A stretch of 64,000 nucleotides of DNA, from NCBI GenBank assembly GCA_031841125.1, contig JAJSSI010000013.1:81011-145010 (forward strand), in the 5' to 3' direction. A model generated the notes under the pieces. It was not told where the DNA came from, did not search any database, and saw only the letters and a program-made list of their open reading frames with translations. This DNA is from Acanthococcus lagerstroemiae. Lineage: Eukaryota; Arthropoda; Insecta; Hemiptera; Eriococcidae. The translations under genes were made by a program, and so were the position numbers. Within the stretch, counting starts at the first letter, position 1. Every line of letters begins with the position of its first letter. This document shows positions 20,572-32,092 of the stretch, piece after piece.

Positions 20572-21573
20572 TCATAAGGCGTGATGTAAATAGTTCAACT
20601 CGGAATGAGGAGTACGGTTGTATATCCAACATGCCGTGTCAACAACTACACCCCACATGCTTTCGGGTAATCCTGATTCAAACAGAAGGGCTCTAGCTTT
20701 TTGAGAAATTGTTTGTTGCACTCGTTTGACGAGTCCATTGTGTTGATGACAGTAAGGTTCTGCCATATCAACTCTTACATCGAACTTATCGAGAATGACT
20801 TTGGTTTCATATGAGAGGAATTCTGGTGCATTATCGGATCGGAGAAGATTGAATTGCCCTGGAGTCAGATAATGGGCATGAAGAAAACGATACGCTTCAT
20901 TTAACATGGAAGGAATTTGACTTTTGGAATTGATCAGGAATAGTAGCAGAAAACGTGAATAATCGTCGATTACAGTATGGATGTACTTGTTCTTGGAAAA
21001 GTGAGTTGGTGGGGTAATTGGCCCAACAACGTCTGTGTGTACGACTGCACCAACTCTGTTTGCTCGTTCTCTTACTTTCTTAAACACTTTTCTTTTTAGT
21101 TTCGATTGAGCACATTCAGTACAACTCGCAATTGAGGCAGTTGAGATTAACTCACCGACGCCTTCAGCCGCATTTCTTATATGATTCAGATATTCTGCTG
21201 AAATATGCCCCATCCTTCTGTGCCAAAGTGTACCTTCACTTTTCAGCTTCAGAATTTGATCTTCTGTTAACTTTCGTTTAAGCTTTCTAACTTTATTACG
21301 AGTAATTTTTGAACGTAGAATACTATCTTTATTAGTAATAGGAACAAACGTATTTGTATCAGTATTGCAAAAATACACTTTCTTCACAAAAACTTCTATT
21401 TGGTAGACGTCATTCGTGATCTTCAACAACGCTATCTTTTTGTTTAGTGACCTGGAATAGATATAACTGGTATTAGTATCTAGGAGGAAGAATGTAGAAC
21501 ATTGAGAATTGAACTTGGAACAACTAATGATATTTTCAGAGATTTGAGGAACAAACTGTACTTTTTCAAGCAT
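20572..21573 (-). pseudogene. Copia integrase
   Basis: The frame begins in the protease-integrase linker. The zinc-binding domain has GTLWHRRMGHISAEYLNH and CTECAQSKL (HHCC). The core has VVHTDVVGPI (first D) and LLRSDNAPEF (second D). The third catalytic position reads HNGLVKRVQQT where copia elements have an acidic residue (HNG..ER), so the glutamate appears to be lysine. Even apart from the frameshifts this integrase should be inactive. The frame closes with the conserved W and YNR (MWGVVVDTACWIYNRTPHS). Confidence 0.85.
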
Positions 21574-21654
21574 TACTTCAGAGTTTTCGCCTTCGAAATG
21601 AAGAACGATTGTAATTTCGCCTTCGCTAATGGAGCTACAGTCACTTTTGTGTTC

Positions 21655-21969
21655 CTACAATGCTGTAGACACTGGTTGTGGCACTTCAAATTTTTTGTAT
21701 TTGTGTAGAATATCGACATCATTGACAAGATGATGCGACGCACATGAATCTGTTAACATGGCAATCTTTAGTAAATTGTTATAACCTTGACTTTCTAACA
21801 TACCTGCTTTCTTTGCTTTAGGACAGTCTTTGGTGATATGTCCATATTGTCTGCAGCCGTTAATGTAGCACAATTTTCCTGGTCGATTGCAGTCTTTGGC
21901 GTAATGGAAGTACTCACCACAACGTTTACATCGATTTTTTGCCTTCTCTTCTGGTGTCATCTGTTTCAT
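21655..21969 (-). pseudogene. Copia nucleocapsid zinc knuckles and protease start
   Basis: Two CCHC-like knuckles are visible: CKRCGEYFHYAKDC, then a second written CYINGCRQYGHITKDC. Next comes the retropepsin active site MLTDSCASHHLV, where copia elements normally have DSGAS(N/H)H, so the glycine is replaced by cysteine. The frame ends at 21655, and the rest of the protease runs on in other frames towards the integrase. Confidence 0.8.
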
Positions 21970-21975
21970 TTTCTG

Positions 21976-22842
21976 TTACTGTTCCGAAGTGTACGTACTG
22001 GTCGAGGTAGCTGTGGAACTCGAAGCTGGTGGTGTATGTTTCTTGTCCGTTTTCATTCTCTTTCTTTCGCTGACATCATTCAATTCGTTAGTTTTCTGTT
22101 TTTCTCCACTTTTAAATCCTTCGTGATTCAAATTCAAGAATGTGGTTTTGACTTCAGCAAACGATTTTATTTCTTTGGTCGCCGTAATATTGTTGTAGAA
22201 CGATGAGTAGCACGTTCCGTGTTCGTTCTTGCCTTCGATTTTTTGAAGAAATGCGGTCACCATGAACTCATTGCTTACAGGCATGCTTGCCAAAACAAAA
22301 TCTTCCATACAACTTTGGAAATCGGTGACGTAACGTTGCGGATCATAGCCTTGTTTGAATTTCAGAGTCATGAAACGTTGATACAAGTCTACTAAATCTC
22401 GTAGTTTAGTAGTGGAATAAGATTCCTCCAGATACGAAATTGCTGTATACGGATTCGTCATATTTTGAATTTGAAGTTGGATGGATCGAGAGACTGAACT
22501 AGTGATGATCTGAAGTGTTCGAGCTTGAAGAAGTGAGCGATATTGAGGCGTTATCTGTACGTCAATTTCTCCATCTTCAGACTTAATGAACAGTAGTAGC
22601 ATGTTTGCACTAAGTGCTACACCGAGTTTCACTTTCCATGTCTTGTAGTTGCGATATCCTTTCAGCTTGTCTTTTTCTTCAAACGTGGGCATGGAGAACG
22701 ATGGTGTCTTGTAGTTCTTATCTAGTTCGCTAACACGTTTTCCATCGGAATTTTCAACAATTATACCTGGAACTTTGATAGCTCCACTTCTCACGAGTTG
22801 TAGAAAGGAGTTTAGAAGTTGGGCATTCGGGTCAGTAATAAT
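21976..22842 (-). pseudogene. Copia Gag (capsid part)
   Basis: The frame is open from at least 22842 (no good ATG; TDPNAQLLNSFLQLVRSG) to a stop at 21976. Typical UBN2-like Gag features are GYRNYKTWKVKLGVALS, RSLLQARTLQIITSSVS, NPYTAISYLEESYST and RDLVDLYQRFMTLKF, followed by a charged linker (SERKRMKTDKKHTPP) and a T/S-rich end. The zinc knuckles continue in another frame just downstream (21969). The missing start suggests 5' truncation at the junction with hAT sequence. Confidence 0.8.
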
Positions 22843-22845
22843 CTC

Positions 22846-23905
22846 TCGTCGGTCATTGTCGTTCGCAGGTAATTTTTTATAAGTTTCAATTTACTAAAAG
22901 ACTGTTCGTTGGATGCTGTGGTAACAGGCGCGGTAAATGTCAATCGAAACATTCTATGGGTTAGGTATTGGTAGAAGATGTTGAATTTGTTGACTTATTT
23001 CCATGCATTCCGACAACGATTTTGCATCCTTACATCGATGCTGTAAGATTTCTATTTCACAATTGACAAGATCGACATCTAGTAGTTTGCTTTCTGGGAC
23101 ACCAGGAGGAAAAATCTTAATAACGTTGTTCAATTCTTCAGACGATGAGGTAGTGAATGGTAACGAAGAAAATCGGTATAAAGGTTCGACAGATTTCAAC
23201 GATGAACTCAAATTTTCCTTACTTTCTACTATTAGCAAATCTAACACTTTGATGAATTCTGCTCGATAAAATTCAGTCAAGTCAAAATGTTCGTTTGTTT
23301 TGGGTCTTGAATCGATTTTCCTCGAAGGGTTCCTTTTTGGGTGGTGAAGTTTGAATTATTCTTCAGGAGAGACGTTCAGTTGTTTAGAAAACATAACTGC
23401 AGCATTTATTAAATTGTTTAGTCCGGTCGTATCATTTCTCATGTTATCTAAAACATTAGTTAAAGATTCTAGCAACAAAACTGCATCAACAATATTTAAA
23501 TCTGTACCTTGCAACTTTTCGGTGACAATTTTCAATTTGAACATGACATTTTTCATAAAATACATTGCAACAATGAAGTCAAAATTCAGCAGTTTTTTGT
23601 GCAATGACAAAGCGAAAGACCTAGTTTTACCATCAAGTTCGGGATTGCTGCTTATTTCATTTGTTACACTGATTAGTTGATCATACAATGACCCAGACTG
23701 CTCGAATGGATTCGGCCCGAGCCACCCAACGAGTTTTTGAAAGATTTTTGAGATTTAGATTGTTTTGCACCGCTTCTTGGTTTTCTCGTAGAGAGCTGTA
23801 TCTTTTTGTGCTTGATGTGAAGAATACATTCAGCGATTCTAATACATTAAATAACTCGGCTACAATCAAATTACTGTCGCAAGCGTGTTCGGTAAACGTA
23901 TGCAA
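22846..23905 (-). pseudogene. hAT transposase, C-terminal half (ZMYM/DUF4371 type)
   Basis: Pieces in changing frames carry NLKNLSKTRWVARAESIRA (23681-23905) and an alpha-helical middle part (23356-23688 and 22954-23280). The classic hAT dimerisation end lies at about 22850-22960 (MFRLTFTAPVTTASNEQSF, KLKLIKNYLR). The N-terminal half is absent. The other hAT remnant at 16784-17738 holds the complementary half, but the order on the minus strand is wrong for one simple split element. The end runs directly into copia gag. Confidence 0.75.
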
Positions 23906-24445
23906 GCGGTGGGACTGGCACGGTATGAAAATATTGAGACTAAGAAAACCTATATCACTATGCCTACAGAAGTGAAGAGACTGGCTTTGTGTACGTGAAT
24001 ATTTGAATTTCGTTTGATGTCGAACTGCTTATTTTGCCGAATAACAAAATTTTTCCGCGATCGTAAGATCAAAAATACAATTCAACACATTATTTGAACA
24101 ACGAGCATGCATCAACAGAACGTAACTAACTGATAAGATGCTGTCTGCTGCGCAGGCGCGAATACCACAATGAATATGAAAAATGATCTAGTATTCATTT
24201 GGCAATTGGCTTTTGGCTCATTGTATGTGAGAGCTGAGTTAATGAAGACAGGTTGTCGTCAGTTGATGAAAGTAAGCAAGTCCAGCCATGGTTAATGGTT
24301 CATTTCATACATCGCGATCAAACTTGTCACGTAGCTGAAAAAATGGAATAATGTAAACAGAAATAAACCAACATAGGTAGGTACTTCAAAAGAATTATAA
24401 TATTTGCTGCACTGTGATTCAAACAATACAAGGAGAGAAAAGCAA

Positions 24446-24635
24446 TATAAACGAGTCAAGAAGGTAATAACAAACATAAGAGAGAAAAAAAATGAACGCG
24501 TTAAAAAAGTAACAGCAAACTTGAGGGAAAAAACAGAAAAACAAGATAAACGCGTCAAGATGAAAGAAAATAACATCAAACTTGAGAAAAAAAGAAAAAC
24601 AGAATGAATGTGTCGAGAAAGTAACAAAAATATAT
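24446..24635 (+). repeat. Tandem repeat encoding lysine/arginine-rich units
   Basis: About four units of 45-57 bp each start with a CG(A/C)GT(C/T)AA-like sequence. In one frame they read RVKKVITNIREKKNE, RVKKVTANLREKTEKQDK, RVKMKENNIKLEKK and a shifted CVEKVTKIYE. The frame stays open through three units before a TGA. Basic, charged repeats of this kind precede some Helitron and other element proteins, but there is nothing else to support that here. Confidence 0.6.
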
Positions 24636-25981
24636 GAGGACCATAAAAAGTACAGAAAGTAAATGCGATGTGGGTTACTTAAGTTTCAAGGAATTGCCTT
24701 TCTTTTTTTGGAAAAAACATCAGAAAAAGATAGAAGTTTCACAAAAAATTGAAAAATATTATAATTTTTTAGAGGTATTCTCTTGTTTTTTAAATGAATA
24801 CATAGAGATATTAAATCGTTTGTAATGTTCTGTATTTGGGACAAAATTATAGCATTCAATGCGATTGCGTTTAAGTGCCTTACCTTTTTTTACCTGCAAC
24901 TTTGAGAGCATCTTTACCATGAAGCAGTCCATTTATCAACTTATCTTGCATTCTGTTTCGAGTTTTTGTTTTATTTAAATTAATGTCACTGAAAATCCTC
25001 TCACATACAGCAGATGAATGTGGGAACAACATGACGCGATTACGAATTTTGAGAATGGTTTTGTAAACTTGCTTTCCATCTCCATTTACATAACTTTCAA
25101 CTCTTTTCCAAAATTTTTCTTCGCCATCGATGATGTTATCAAATTGAAAAGCTTGACGAAAATCTTTATATTTTCTGTCCACCACCACAACATCCATTTG
25201 AAAAAAAGATGCTAATGGAGCAATACTTTTGACATAGATTAAATGTTTTGGATCAATGAATGACATGTAGGTACTGCAAAATGTCTATCTCTGGTGCATT
25301 GAATGGAAAACAATCATATATTTCGGATGCAAGTCGGACTAAAAAATTGAGGCAGTGTGTTCTGAATGCTCTTATGTGGTTCTTATCAAGATGACATTGT
25401 AAATCAGCATTTTTTACTCTCGGGCCCAGGTCCATTTTTTCGAGTGGAACAAATAAGTCAGGGTTTTTGTAGTCGATATTTGGGATGGTAGTCTTTCCCA
25501 AAATTCTATCATCCATGTATTTTCCGACAATGCCACGAAATAGAGCCTCCATTTTTTGATATAGCAAATGAATTTTAGGCTTTTCAGACTGAAATTTGAT
25601 GTTCCTATCGACAACAAGAGGAAGTACATAGTCTAAAAATTTCAGGTATAACAAGTTGTACGGATTTTTCAACTTCGCCAAAAGTGGTGCCACTTCATGG
25701 TTCCGTTCTACTTCTTTCGTGAAGAACTTAACAACAGCATTATATTGGTTGATAAATCGATGAACACAACTTTGCAGGGCTAACTAACGCGTGTTACAAG
25801 TGTTTAGAAGCCGTTTCTGAGGGAATTCCAATTCAACTTGCACATTATTGAATGATTGAAGGCGTTGAGAACTGTACCAGAGATACAGAAATGAACTCTT
25901 CATCATTTCTTCTGTTTCCATGGGTAGTGCGGACATTGCTTTCAAAGCACACAATGCCAGCAAATGACATACATTTTTGTA

Positions 25982-27337
25982 TATATGTTACACCTAAATC
26001 GCGTAATTGCTGATTACGCGTAATCGGCAGTAAATTTACCGAATTCGTGAAATCGGCAACCCCGTTGCCGAGTACGTGAAATAAGCAAGATTTCACGAAA
26101 TTTGCAAGTGTCTCTTGCCCGTTACGTGTAATAGGCATTTCAGTGAAAAAGGTGGTATTCCGAAATTGCGTAATTGCCTAAAACACGTAGGGTGCACCGA
26201 AAGTGAAGAAAAAAGGTAGCAATTCTTTTGCAACAGCTACTGCTGTTTTACATGTTAACGGATCTAAATAAGAAAATTTGGTAAGATGTTCTTTATAGTG
26301 CAGTACAGATCTATACTCGCCATCCGGCAAACTCTGGTAATCTACCAAGTCTACTTACCCGCGGTCATTCAAACATAAAGCGGTAATTGGACGCACTACA
26401 ACTCCGCGATTAACTTTTTCCGTCGCTTTTTCGGCGCATCGAGCACAACGGCTTATGACACATTTTACTATCTTCATAGGTATATTGGAGTACGTATCTT
26501 TATTATAAAATTGAACTTTCCACAACAGTACAAAGATTTATTCCGCCATTCAACACAACAACTGAAGATACAAAATTAACAGAACAAAGAACAAAGTTCG
26601 AGGCAAAGAGCGACAGTGTTACCAACTAATAAGATTACGCAACAATCTTGTACTTTTTTGAAAGTTTTCTTTTCACCCTTATGACCAATTGCAACATGTA
26701 TGTCAGTAACGATGCTAGTAAACGATTCTAGAGTTGCCATTACCTTCTGATCTCATATTCGTCTTACTTTCCGTATACCAGCGACCTCCATTAATTCGAA
26801 ATTCTGTTTCACGTGATAGTACCGCCGGTCCTTTACAACAGCTCCGAATGGCGTGTTTTTCTTCATCCTTGGTCCACTCCATGATTAACACAAAAAAAAA
26901 ACTGAATGTCTAGGCCCTTGTAAAATCAAAAATACTCACAACTAATGTTTCCAATTACACAAATAAGTATGTGATATCTCTGTTAGATCGTATTCAGTAA
27001 AAATGCAGTCTCACAACACACTACGTCTTTCGTTAAGGATGAATTGTTGACAAATTACAACGTGTGCAACGTAAGTATCTCAATTCTTGTACTAGATATC
27101 CGTTACCTATTTCGATATAATCATGTACTATTTATAGTGGGGTGAATAGGCGTAATAGGCAAACAAATACTGCCGAAAGTGTGAAATAAACATGCTTTTT
27201 CTTGCCCATTTCGTGAATTAGGCATTCACGTTGCTTATTTCACGTAATCGGCAACGGGGTTGCCGATTTCAGGAATTCGGCAAATTTACTGCCGATTCCA
27301 CGTAATCGGCATTTACGCAATTTAGACGTAACATATA
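25982..27337. mobile_element. Ginger-like DNA transposon with long terminal inverted repeats
   Basis: The 1348-bp element (25986-27333) begins TGTTACACC and ends GACGTAACA, matching the TGTNR...YNACA termini reported for Ginger elements. Its inverted repeats extend over roughly 100 bp (for example AATCGGCAGTAAATTT, TCGGCAACCCCGTTGCCG and ACGTGAAATAAGCAA on one side, reverse-complemented on the other). TATA flanks both ends (25982-25985, 27334-27337), a 4-bp duplication as expected for Ginger. Inside is a fragment of a Ginger2/KRBA2-like integrase. It interrupts a hAT transposase gene and is internally deleted, hence non-autonomous. Confidence 0.75.
26576..26882 (-). pseudogene. KRBA2/Ginger2-like integrase zinc-finger fragment
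   Basis: A short frame starts at an ATG (MEWTKDEEKHAIRS...FRINGGRWYTESK). The adjacent frame then gives DIHVAIGHKGEKKTFKKV, the first two histidines of the HHCC integrase zinc finger in the form typical of KRBA2-like proteins (H...GHGGR.....). A diverged cysteine end follows (VALCLELC). The catalytic core is missing. The fragment sits well inside the long inverted repeats, where an autonomous Ginger would carry its gene. Confidence 0.6.
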
Positions 27338-27918
27338 CAGACCCGGAATAAGTGAGCGGAATCTCTGAACAACCCCTCTCTTCTGCCCAAACATTACCGA
27401 TGCGCCATCGCTCGCAAATCCGACCATATTTTGAAGATATGGAATTTTTTCATCATCAAAAAACTTGACAATTTCTTTAAAAATGCCTTCTGCAGACTGA
27501 TCGCTTATATATATTTTTAGGTCCATGATCACTTTTCCCTGATACGGCAGGTTAGACCACGAGCTCAATACACTGTTTGCAGAGAGGTACAGGATAGGTA
27601 AATAGGGGCTGATGTTTATGTCTTCCATCGGTGGTGGTGCCAGATATTTTTTGTTTACAGAAAGAAGAAATCGTTTTCTCGAAAGGGGGGGGGGGGAGGA
27701 GGGAATTTTCTTCCAGGAGGGAAACCAATCAGATTTTCTCCCATGAAAAGTATAGGTGCCACGGCGTCAAGGTTTTTAGTATACTGAAATAGAAAGGAGT
27801 CAGCTTCCTTCAGAGGGAACAGAAAGTTTTTTACATCTCAAGCAATTCAAGAAATCTGTCCACAAATAATAAAGGGAGATTTGAAAACTCGCCCCGATTG
27901 AAACAAGTACTACATAGT

Positions 27919-28119
27919 TCATGAAACAGTAAGTGAAAATAATGATATACCCGCGGAAGAAGATATCCGCTTCTTTTTAGGCCTGACAAGTCTCTTTGCC
28001 GGGGTAATTGTATCTCTACCTCGCTTGTCTGAGGGTTCTGGAACTAATTCTGGCTGCTGTGCCTCATCAACCTGTGAACTGCTCAGGTCATCCTCAAAGT
28101 CCTCCTGTATATACTGCAA
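27919..28119 (-). CDS. Possible acidic exon (hypothetical)
   Basis: The reading frame MQYIQEDFEDDLSSSQVDEA...KRLVRPKKKRISSS has an acidic half followed by a basic, nuclear-signal-like stretch. A GT (GCG|GGTATA) near 27950 could be a donor. It lies upstream of the split hAT gene on the same strand and may be its first coding exon; early hAT exons often have this composition. There is no direct proof. Confidence 0.3.
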   Translation of the reverse strand: MQYIQEDFEDDLSSSQVDEAQQPELVPEPSDKRGRDTITPAKRLVRPKKKRISSSAGISLFSLTVS

Positions 28120-29109
28120 CGGATCCTGTAGATTTTCTCAAAGTTACTTAATTTTGAAAACTAATTCAAAATGGACAAATTTAAGTATTTTCCAACAATT
28201 ATTAAACCAGGTCCACTCTCTGGAAACATTGTCTCAACAGTGACAGTGAAAACATTTTTGAAAAAGAAGGTAAATGTAGTATTGTAAAACAAGGAAAAGG
28301 AACGCGAGGAAAGGGAAACTAAATTTATTGATCTTCAAATATTGGAAGATGCTTTTTAGAATGTCAACTACCGGTATTTAAAAAATACTTCTGTTAATTC
28401 TGAGAAGCGGGACTATTGATAAACAGAATTGTTTCATAATGTGGAATCATTTTATCACGGCCCCTCCTATTTCATATTTTTTTATCGTTTTTATGTAATT
28501 TGATTGTACATCACCAGTGCACGTTTATGCATCTATTAGTTTAATTGCTGCTCAAACTATTTTTACAGAAAAATATAACCACCCCTGGGAGCTGGTGAAA
28601 TGGCAGCCGCCCATTTTTAAAATAGGATCAGAAATGATCGTTGGTGCTTGTTTGTGAAGCTTTCTGTTCCAGAGGTTTCAAGTGAAGAAGGGATGAAATT
28701 ACTTTTAAGGGAAAGTGATCAATGATGTTTTCACTTTTGCACAATAATATTTTTGCTAACCAAATAAACCTGACCTTGCCAATTATTTGTATAATAAAAT
28801 TTAGTTTTGTTGCTCAGCTATTAACTAAAAATTTTAACTAGCGTTCAAAGGATGGTGAATTTGTAATGACTAAGTTCAAAAATAGACAAACAATAAATAT
28901 TACACGACCCAGAGAAACACTTTTATCACATCTGTCTTTGTGCCGTAAATGAATTTAATGATCTCTCTCAGGGATTATTCGGAGCCTATCCGCGGTGAAG
29001 TTGTTGAATAATTTGAATTTTTTCCTCTTATTCGAGGATTATCAGTTATGTGCATAATGCCATAAGTTTTTCATATGTTGAAAATTTTCAATTTTTTAAT
29101 CTAATTTGA
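28120..29109. other. No gene recognised
   Basis: The interval is AT-rich and without long frames. A short plus-strand frame (about 28170-28268, MDKFKYFPTIIKPGPLSG...) ends near a GTAAAT and might be an exon, but nothing else supports it. The 29100 edge merges into the decayed 3' end of the Tigger gene. Confidence 0.35.
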
Positions 29110-30297
29110 AAGTTGGAGCCCAATTTGAGGTCTCTTCATAACTGAACTGAAAATGTAGTAAAGAAATCGCAATCGTTGAAGACAGAGCCTTATTTGATAC
29201 CTTGTTTGGGTTTTCAAATTAATGCTCGTGTCCACACACTGCCACACACTGCGGCCACCTCCTCATAAATTGTAAAGTGTTGACCTGGGTGATTTTTCAT
29301 CCACAAATCAACTGCTTCATTATAATAGGTTTTGAATGGTCCGAAAGTTGTAACGTCGAGTGGCTGTAATTTATGGCTTGTATGTGGGGGGAGAGTCAGT
29401 AACACAAGACCATTATCTCGAGCTAGGGTAATAATTTGTTCAGCACAGTGTGATTCATGGTTATCAAATACCTACGACTAAAATCTTGTTATTTCGCAAA
29501 GCACCTGTGTGTTGAATAAAGTGGAGCAAGTAATCGTAAAAAAATCCTTTCATTCGACCAACCACTGAGATTCGCTCGGCGTATACTCCCAGGGGGTGTG
29601 CCATTTAGCATATGAGGTTTGAAGTTTACTCTAGGAAAAACCATAAGAGGTGGAACAGTGTTTCCTGCAATAATAGTAACCAAAGTTCCTCACTCAGTTG
29701 AAACAACTTTGCCCCACTTGCCACTGGCCGGTTTCTGCCAAAACTTGTCCACCCAACTGCATAGTGCTGGGGCCAGTCTCATCGATATTGTAAATCTGGT
29801 GAGGTAGAAACGGGCCATATTTCTCTTATGCTTCAATCAAATTTGCGAAAAATGCAGCTACCATATTGCGATTAAAGGCCGTTGCTTGAGCTAAACTCGT
29901 TGGCTCTGGTTTTTGTAGTGATAATTCGGAATGTCATTGTTGAAAAACCATTCCCACTCTTCTCCTGCAATCTTCTTAGTCCACTTTGGTGGTAAGACAG
30001 TCTTACCTAATGCTACTGCGAATTTGTATGCTCGTTCTCGGAACTCCTTCACCGATAATCCATGGTTCATTCTACATAATGTAACAGCATAAGTATACGT
30101 CCTTGTATCCGACAAAGACGATTCAAGGGCAGACAATTTCCATTTTTGCAACTGACGCCTTAATGTCGTTCCTTTTCCCCATATATCTCCTAAGCATTAT
30201 GAAACGTACATTCGCCTTTTATGACGGCTTCCACCGCAGCCTCTATGTCATGTTTGTCCACTTTTTCTCGTTTTGCACCAGTTTTACTTTGCGGCAT
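29110..30297 (-). pseudogene. Tigger/pogo transposase, nearly full length but decayed
   Basis: The ATG at 30297 starts MPQSKTGAKREKVDKHDIEA (helix-turn-helix part), followed after stops by TLCRMNHGLSVKEFRERAYK (CENP-B-like domain). The DDE core is readable in shifting frames: IYNIDETGPSTMQLGG (first D), NTVPPLMVFPRVNFKPHML, FDNHESHCAEQIITLARDNG (second D), LLTLPPHTSHKLQPLDVTTF (third D). The end is a trace of the GI.PFN motif near 29170. All three catalytic aspartates remain, but there are at least four stops or frameshifts. Terminal repeats were not identified. Confidence 0.85.
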
Positions 30298-31577
30298 AGC
30301 CTGAAAGATGATAAATTCCCACTTTTTTAATTGTCCATGGTACAACAGGAAAAATGGTGCATGGTGCATGGTACAAAACCTACCGCTTCTTTACATTTTC
30401 ATTTTTTTTTTTTTCATTTTCTCAAGTGATATTTTTTTCAAACTGAGTATGCTGGAAAACTTACTTCGGTAACTTCGATCAACCACTGGTACATAATCCG
30501 TTTTATCCTCCACTCGTTTTGGGCAAAACAGTTCGCAATTTTCACCAAAATTTTATTTTTTTGCAGAAATACACTTTTATTGTGATATCTCAGCCGGCTC
30601 TGATATCAAAACCTCGAAATTCGCATGTAATGTTGCCAAACATATGCCACATGATGTGTCGTGACTCGTTGGTTCTCACGTCACGTAGTTTTCGAGATGC
30701 CCATGGTACAACGGGTCCATGGTATACTGGTCTCCCCTACTTATTCAACTCACCAACAATGTTGTACAAGCTTTTTGATAGTTATGGTCTTGACTGCTGG
30801 ACACTGCACATGTTTAGGGTGCAGGTTTTCCACCCTTGCATTCCTATTAGAATGCTGGCAATGGTATTGTTTATAAAACAAATTTTTCTGTCCAGCGGCC
30901 ATGTTACTTGGGAACATCCGTGTTACTCTCCATGGTACAACGTTTTTGTTCATGTGTTGTAAGAAAATCGATTCTATCTCTTCTTCACAGGAATATTTCC
31001 CTCTTGCAATTATGATGTTTTGTTTAATTGAACATATATGTAGTCCAGATGGTTAATTTAAACAACTCTAATAGACAAAAATAGATGCATATTATCAATA
31101 CCATGTTATTGAGTAAATAAATTGAAAAACATCGAATGAAAAGTAGATAATATAACTTACTGCTAAAGCTTGGCCTTCTTTTTCGGATACACAACCGGTC
31201 ATTATTATTCATTATATTTATTTTAAAAATTCAATAAGTACATAAATCGTGAAGTACACTGTTATGCGGAATGTTTACAAAGTTGTAATCACTACTTAGA
31301 TCGTGATCATAAATAGAACGGAACTGCACGCTCTTATTTGCGATTCGGCGATTCGGTGTCACATTGTTAGTGTACTTTGTAAAATCACTTCTGAAGTCGC
31401 AAGTGGTACAAGATTGAGGGCTTTAAGGTTGATCGATCTCGTTCCGCCATACCTTGTAGTTTCTGTGACCCACCAGTTTTTCGTGTTCTTGAATGTTCCG
31501 AATTTTAAATAGTAGGGTGAACCACTCATCCGATGATGAATTATCACTGTTTCCAGTATCCTTTGTTTTCAGTACTG
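30298..31577. other. No gene recognised; CCATGGTAC motif repeats
   Basis: CCATGGTACAAC occurs at about 30336, 30698 and 30930, with CATGGTGCATGGTAC variants beside the first and CCATGGTATACTGG beside the second. This suggests remnants of an element end. There is no coding signal. Confidence 0.4.
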
Positions 31578-31650
31578 TACAGTAAAACCTTGGTAACTCG
31601 AAGCTGAAGGGAATGAGTTTTCTGTTCGAGATAATATAGAGTTGTTCGAG

Positions 31651-32092
31651 TTAAAAAAGTTCGAGATAAACACAAAAAAAATTCGAAATATCGAGTTTGT
31701 ATTTCTCAAAAAGAAATGTGCAAAATTCTGAAATTTTCTTCTGAACTAGTTTGAGTGGTATGTTCAACTTCCTCGCAAATTGTTCAGCATTCCTTTGTAA
31801 AACTGGACCAGATATGGGCACATGCTTTTCACAGCACTGGACAAACCAAGCGAACAGACATTTTTCCAGTGTGGGGTGCTCAGCTTGGCAAAATCTTTTG
31901 ACCTTCTTAGCGTTTGATAGACTGCTAAGGATTTTCTCTCGATCTTTTAAAATTGTAGACAGTGTACTTCCGGGAATTTGGAATTGGGCGGCCACTTCTT
32001 TTTTTTTTCTTCTTGTCCCCACGATCTACAGCTTCCACCACAAGTCTCTTCTCCTCAATTGTGAGGCTATTACACTTTCTTTTAAGACTCAT
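31651..32092 (-). pseudogene. pogo transposase N-terminus
   Basis: The ATG at 32092 starts MSLKRKCNSLTIEEKRLVVE. In a 10-A run the frame shifts and continues KKEVAAQFQIPGSTLSTIL (helix-turn-helix psq) and EHPTLEKCLFAWFVQCCE...LQRNAEQFARKLNI (CENP-B-type HTH). The catalytic core is gone: shortly after this domain the frame runs into the element's left end. Confidence 0.85.

Larger units (their letters stand above)
18475..22845 (-). mobile_element. Degenerate Ty1/copia retrotransposon body without visible LTRs
   Basis: Gag, nucleocapsid/protease, integrase, RT and RNase H follow each other in copia order on the minus strand, each in its own frame. The 5' side ends close to a hAT C-terminus (hAT motifs up to about 22850) and no LTR, primer site or target duplication is visible on either side. 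It is therefore an old fragment, either truncated at both ends or recombined with the hAT remnant. Confidence 0.85.
24880..27628 (-). pseudogene. hAT transposase split by a Ginger-like element
   Basis: The 27337-27628 part has KIPYLQNMVGFASDGASVMF, the second catalytic D region of ZBED/SCAND3-like hATs, and runs to PGLY. After the inserted element (25982-27337) the protein resumes with NVCHLLALCALKAMSALP and runs to NTCNTR, where the usual tryptophan codon of TRW is TAG. It continues through 25253-25693 (NPYNLLYLKFLDYVLPLVV). After a frameshift it ends with the dimerisation domain at 24880-25266 (VMLFPHSSAVCERIFSDINL, RNRMQDKLINGLLHGKDAL). The visible lesions are one insertion, one nonsense codon and at least two frame changes. 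Confidence 0.8.

Noticed and set aside
16784..23905. The two hAT halves (16.8-17.7 and 22.8-23.9 kb) as one element split by the copia
   Set aside because: On the minus strand the C-terminal half would precede the N-terminal half, so a simple insertion cannot explain it; treated as two remnants.
30336..30950. CCATGGTACAAC repeats as the terminal repeats of the Tigger remnant
   Set aside because: All copies lie on one side of the gene and none was seen near 28-29 kb.
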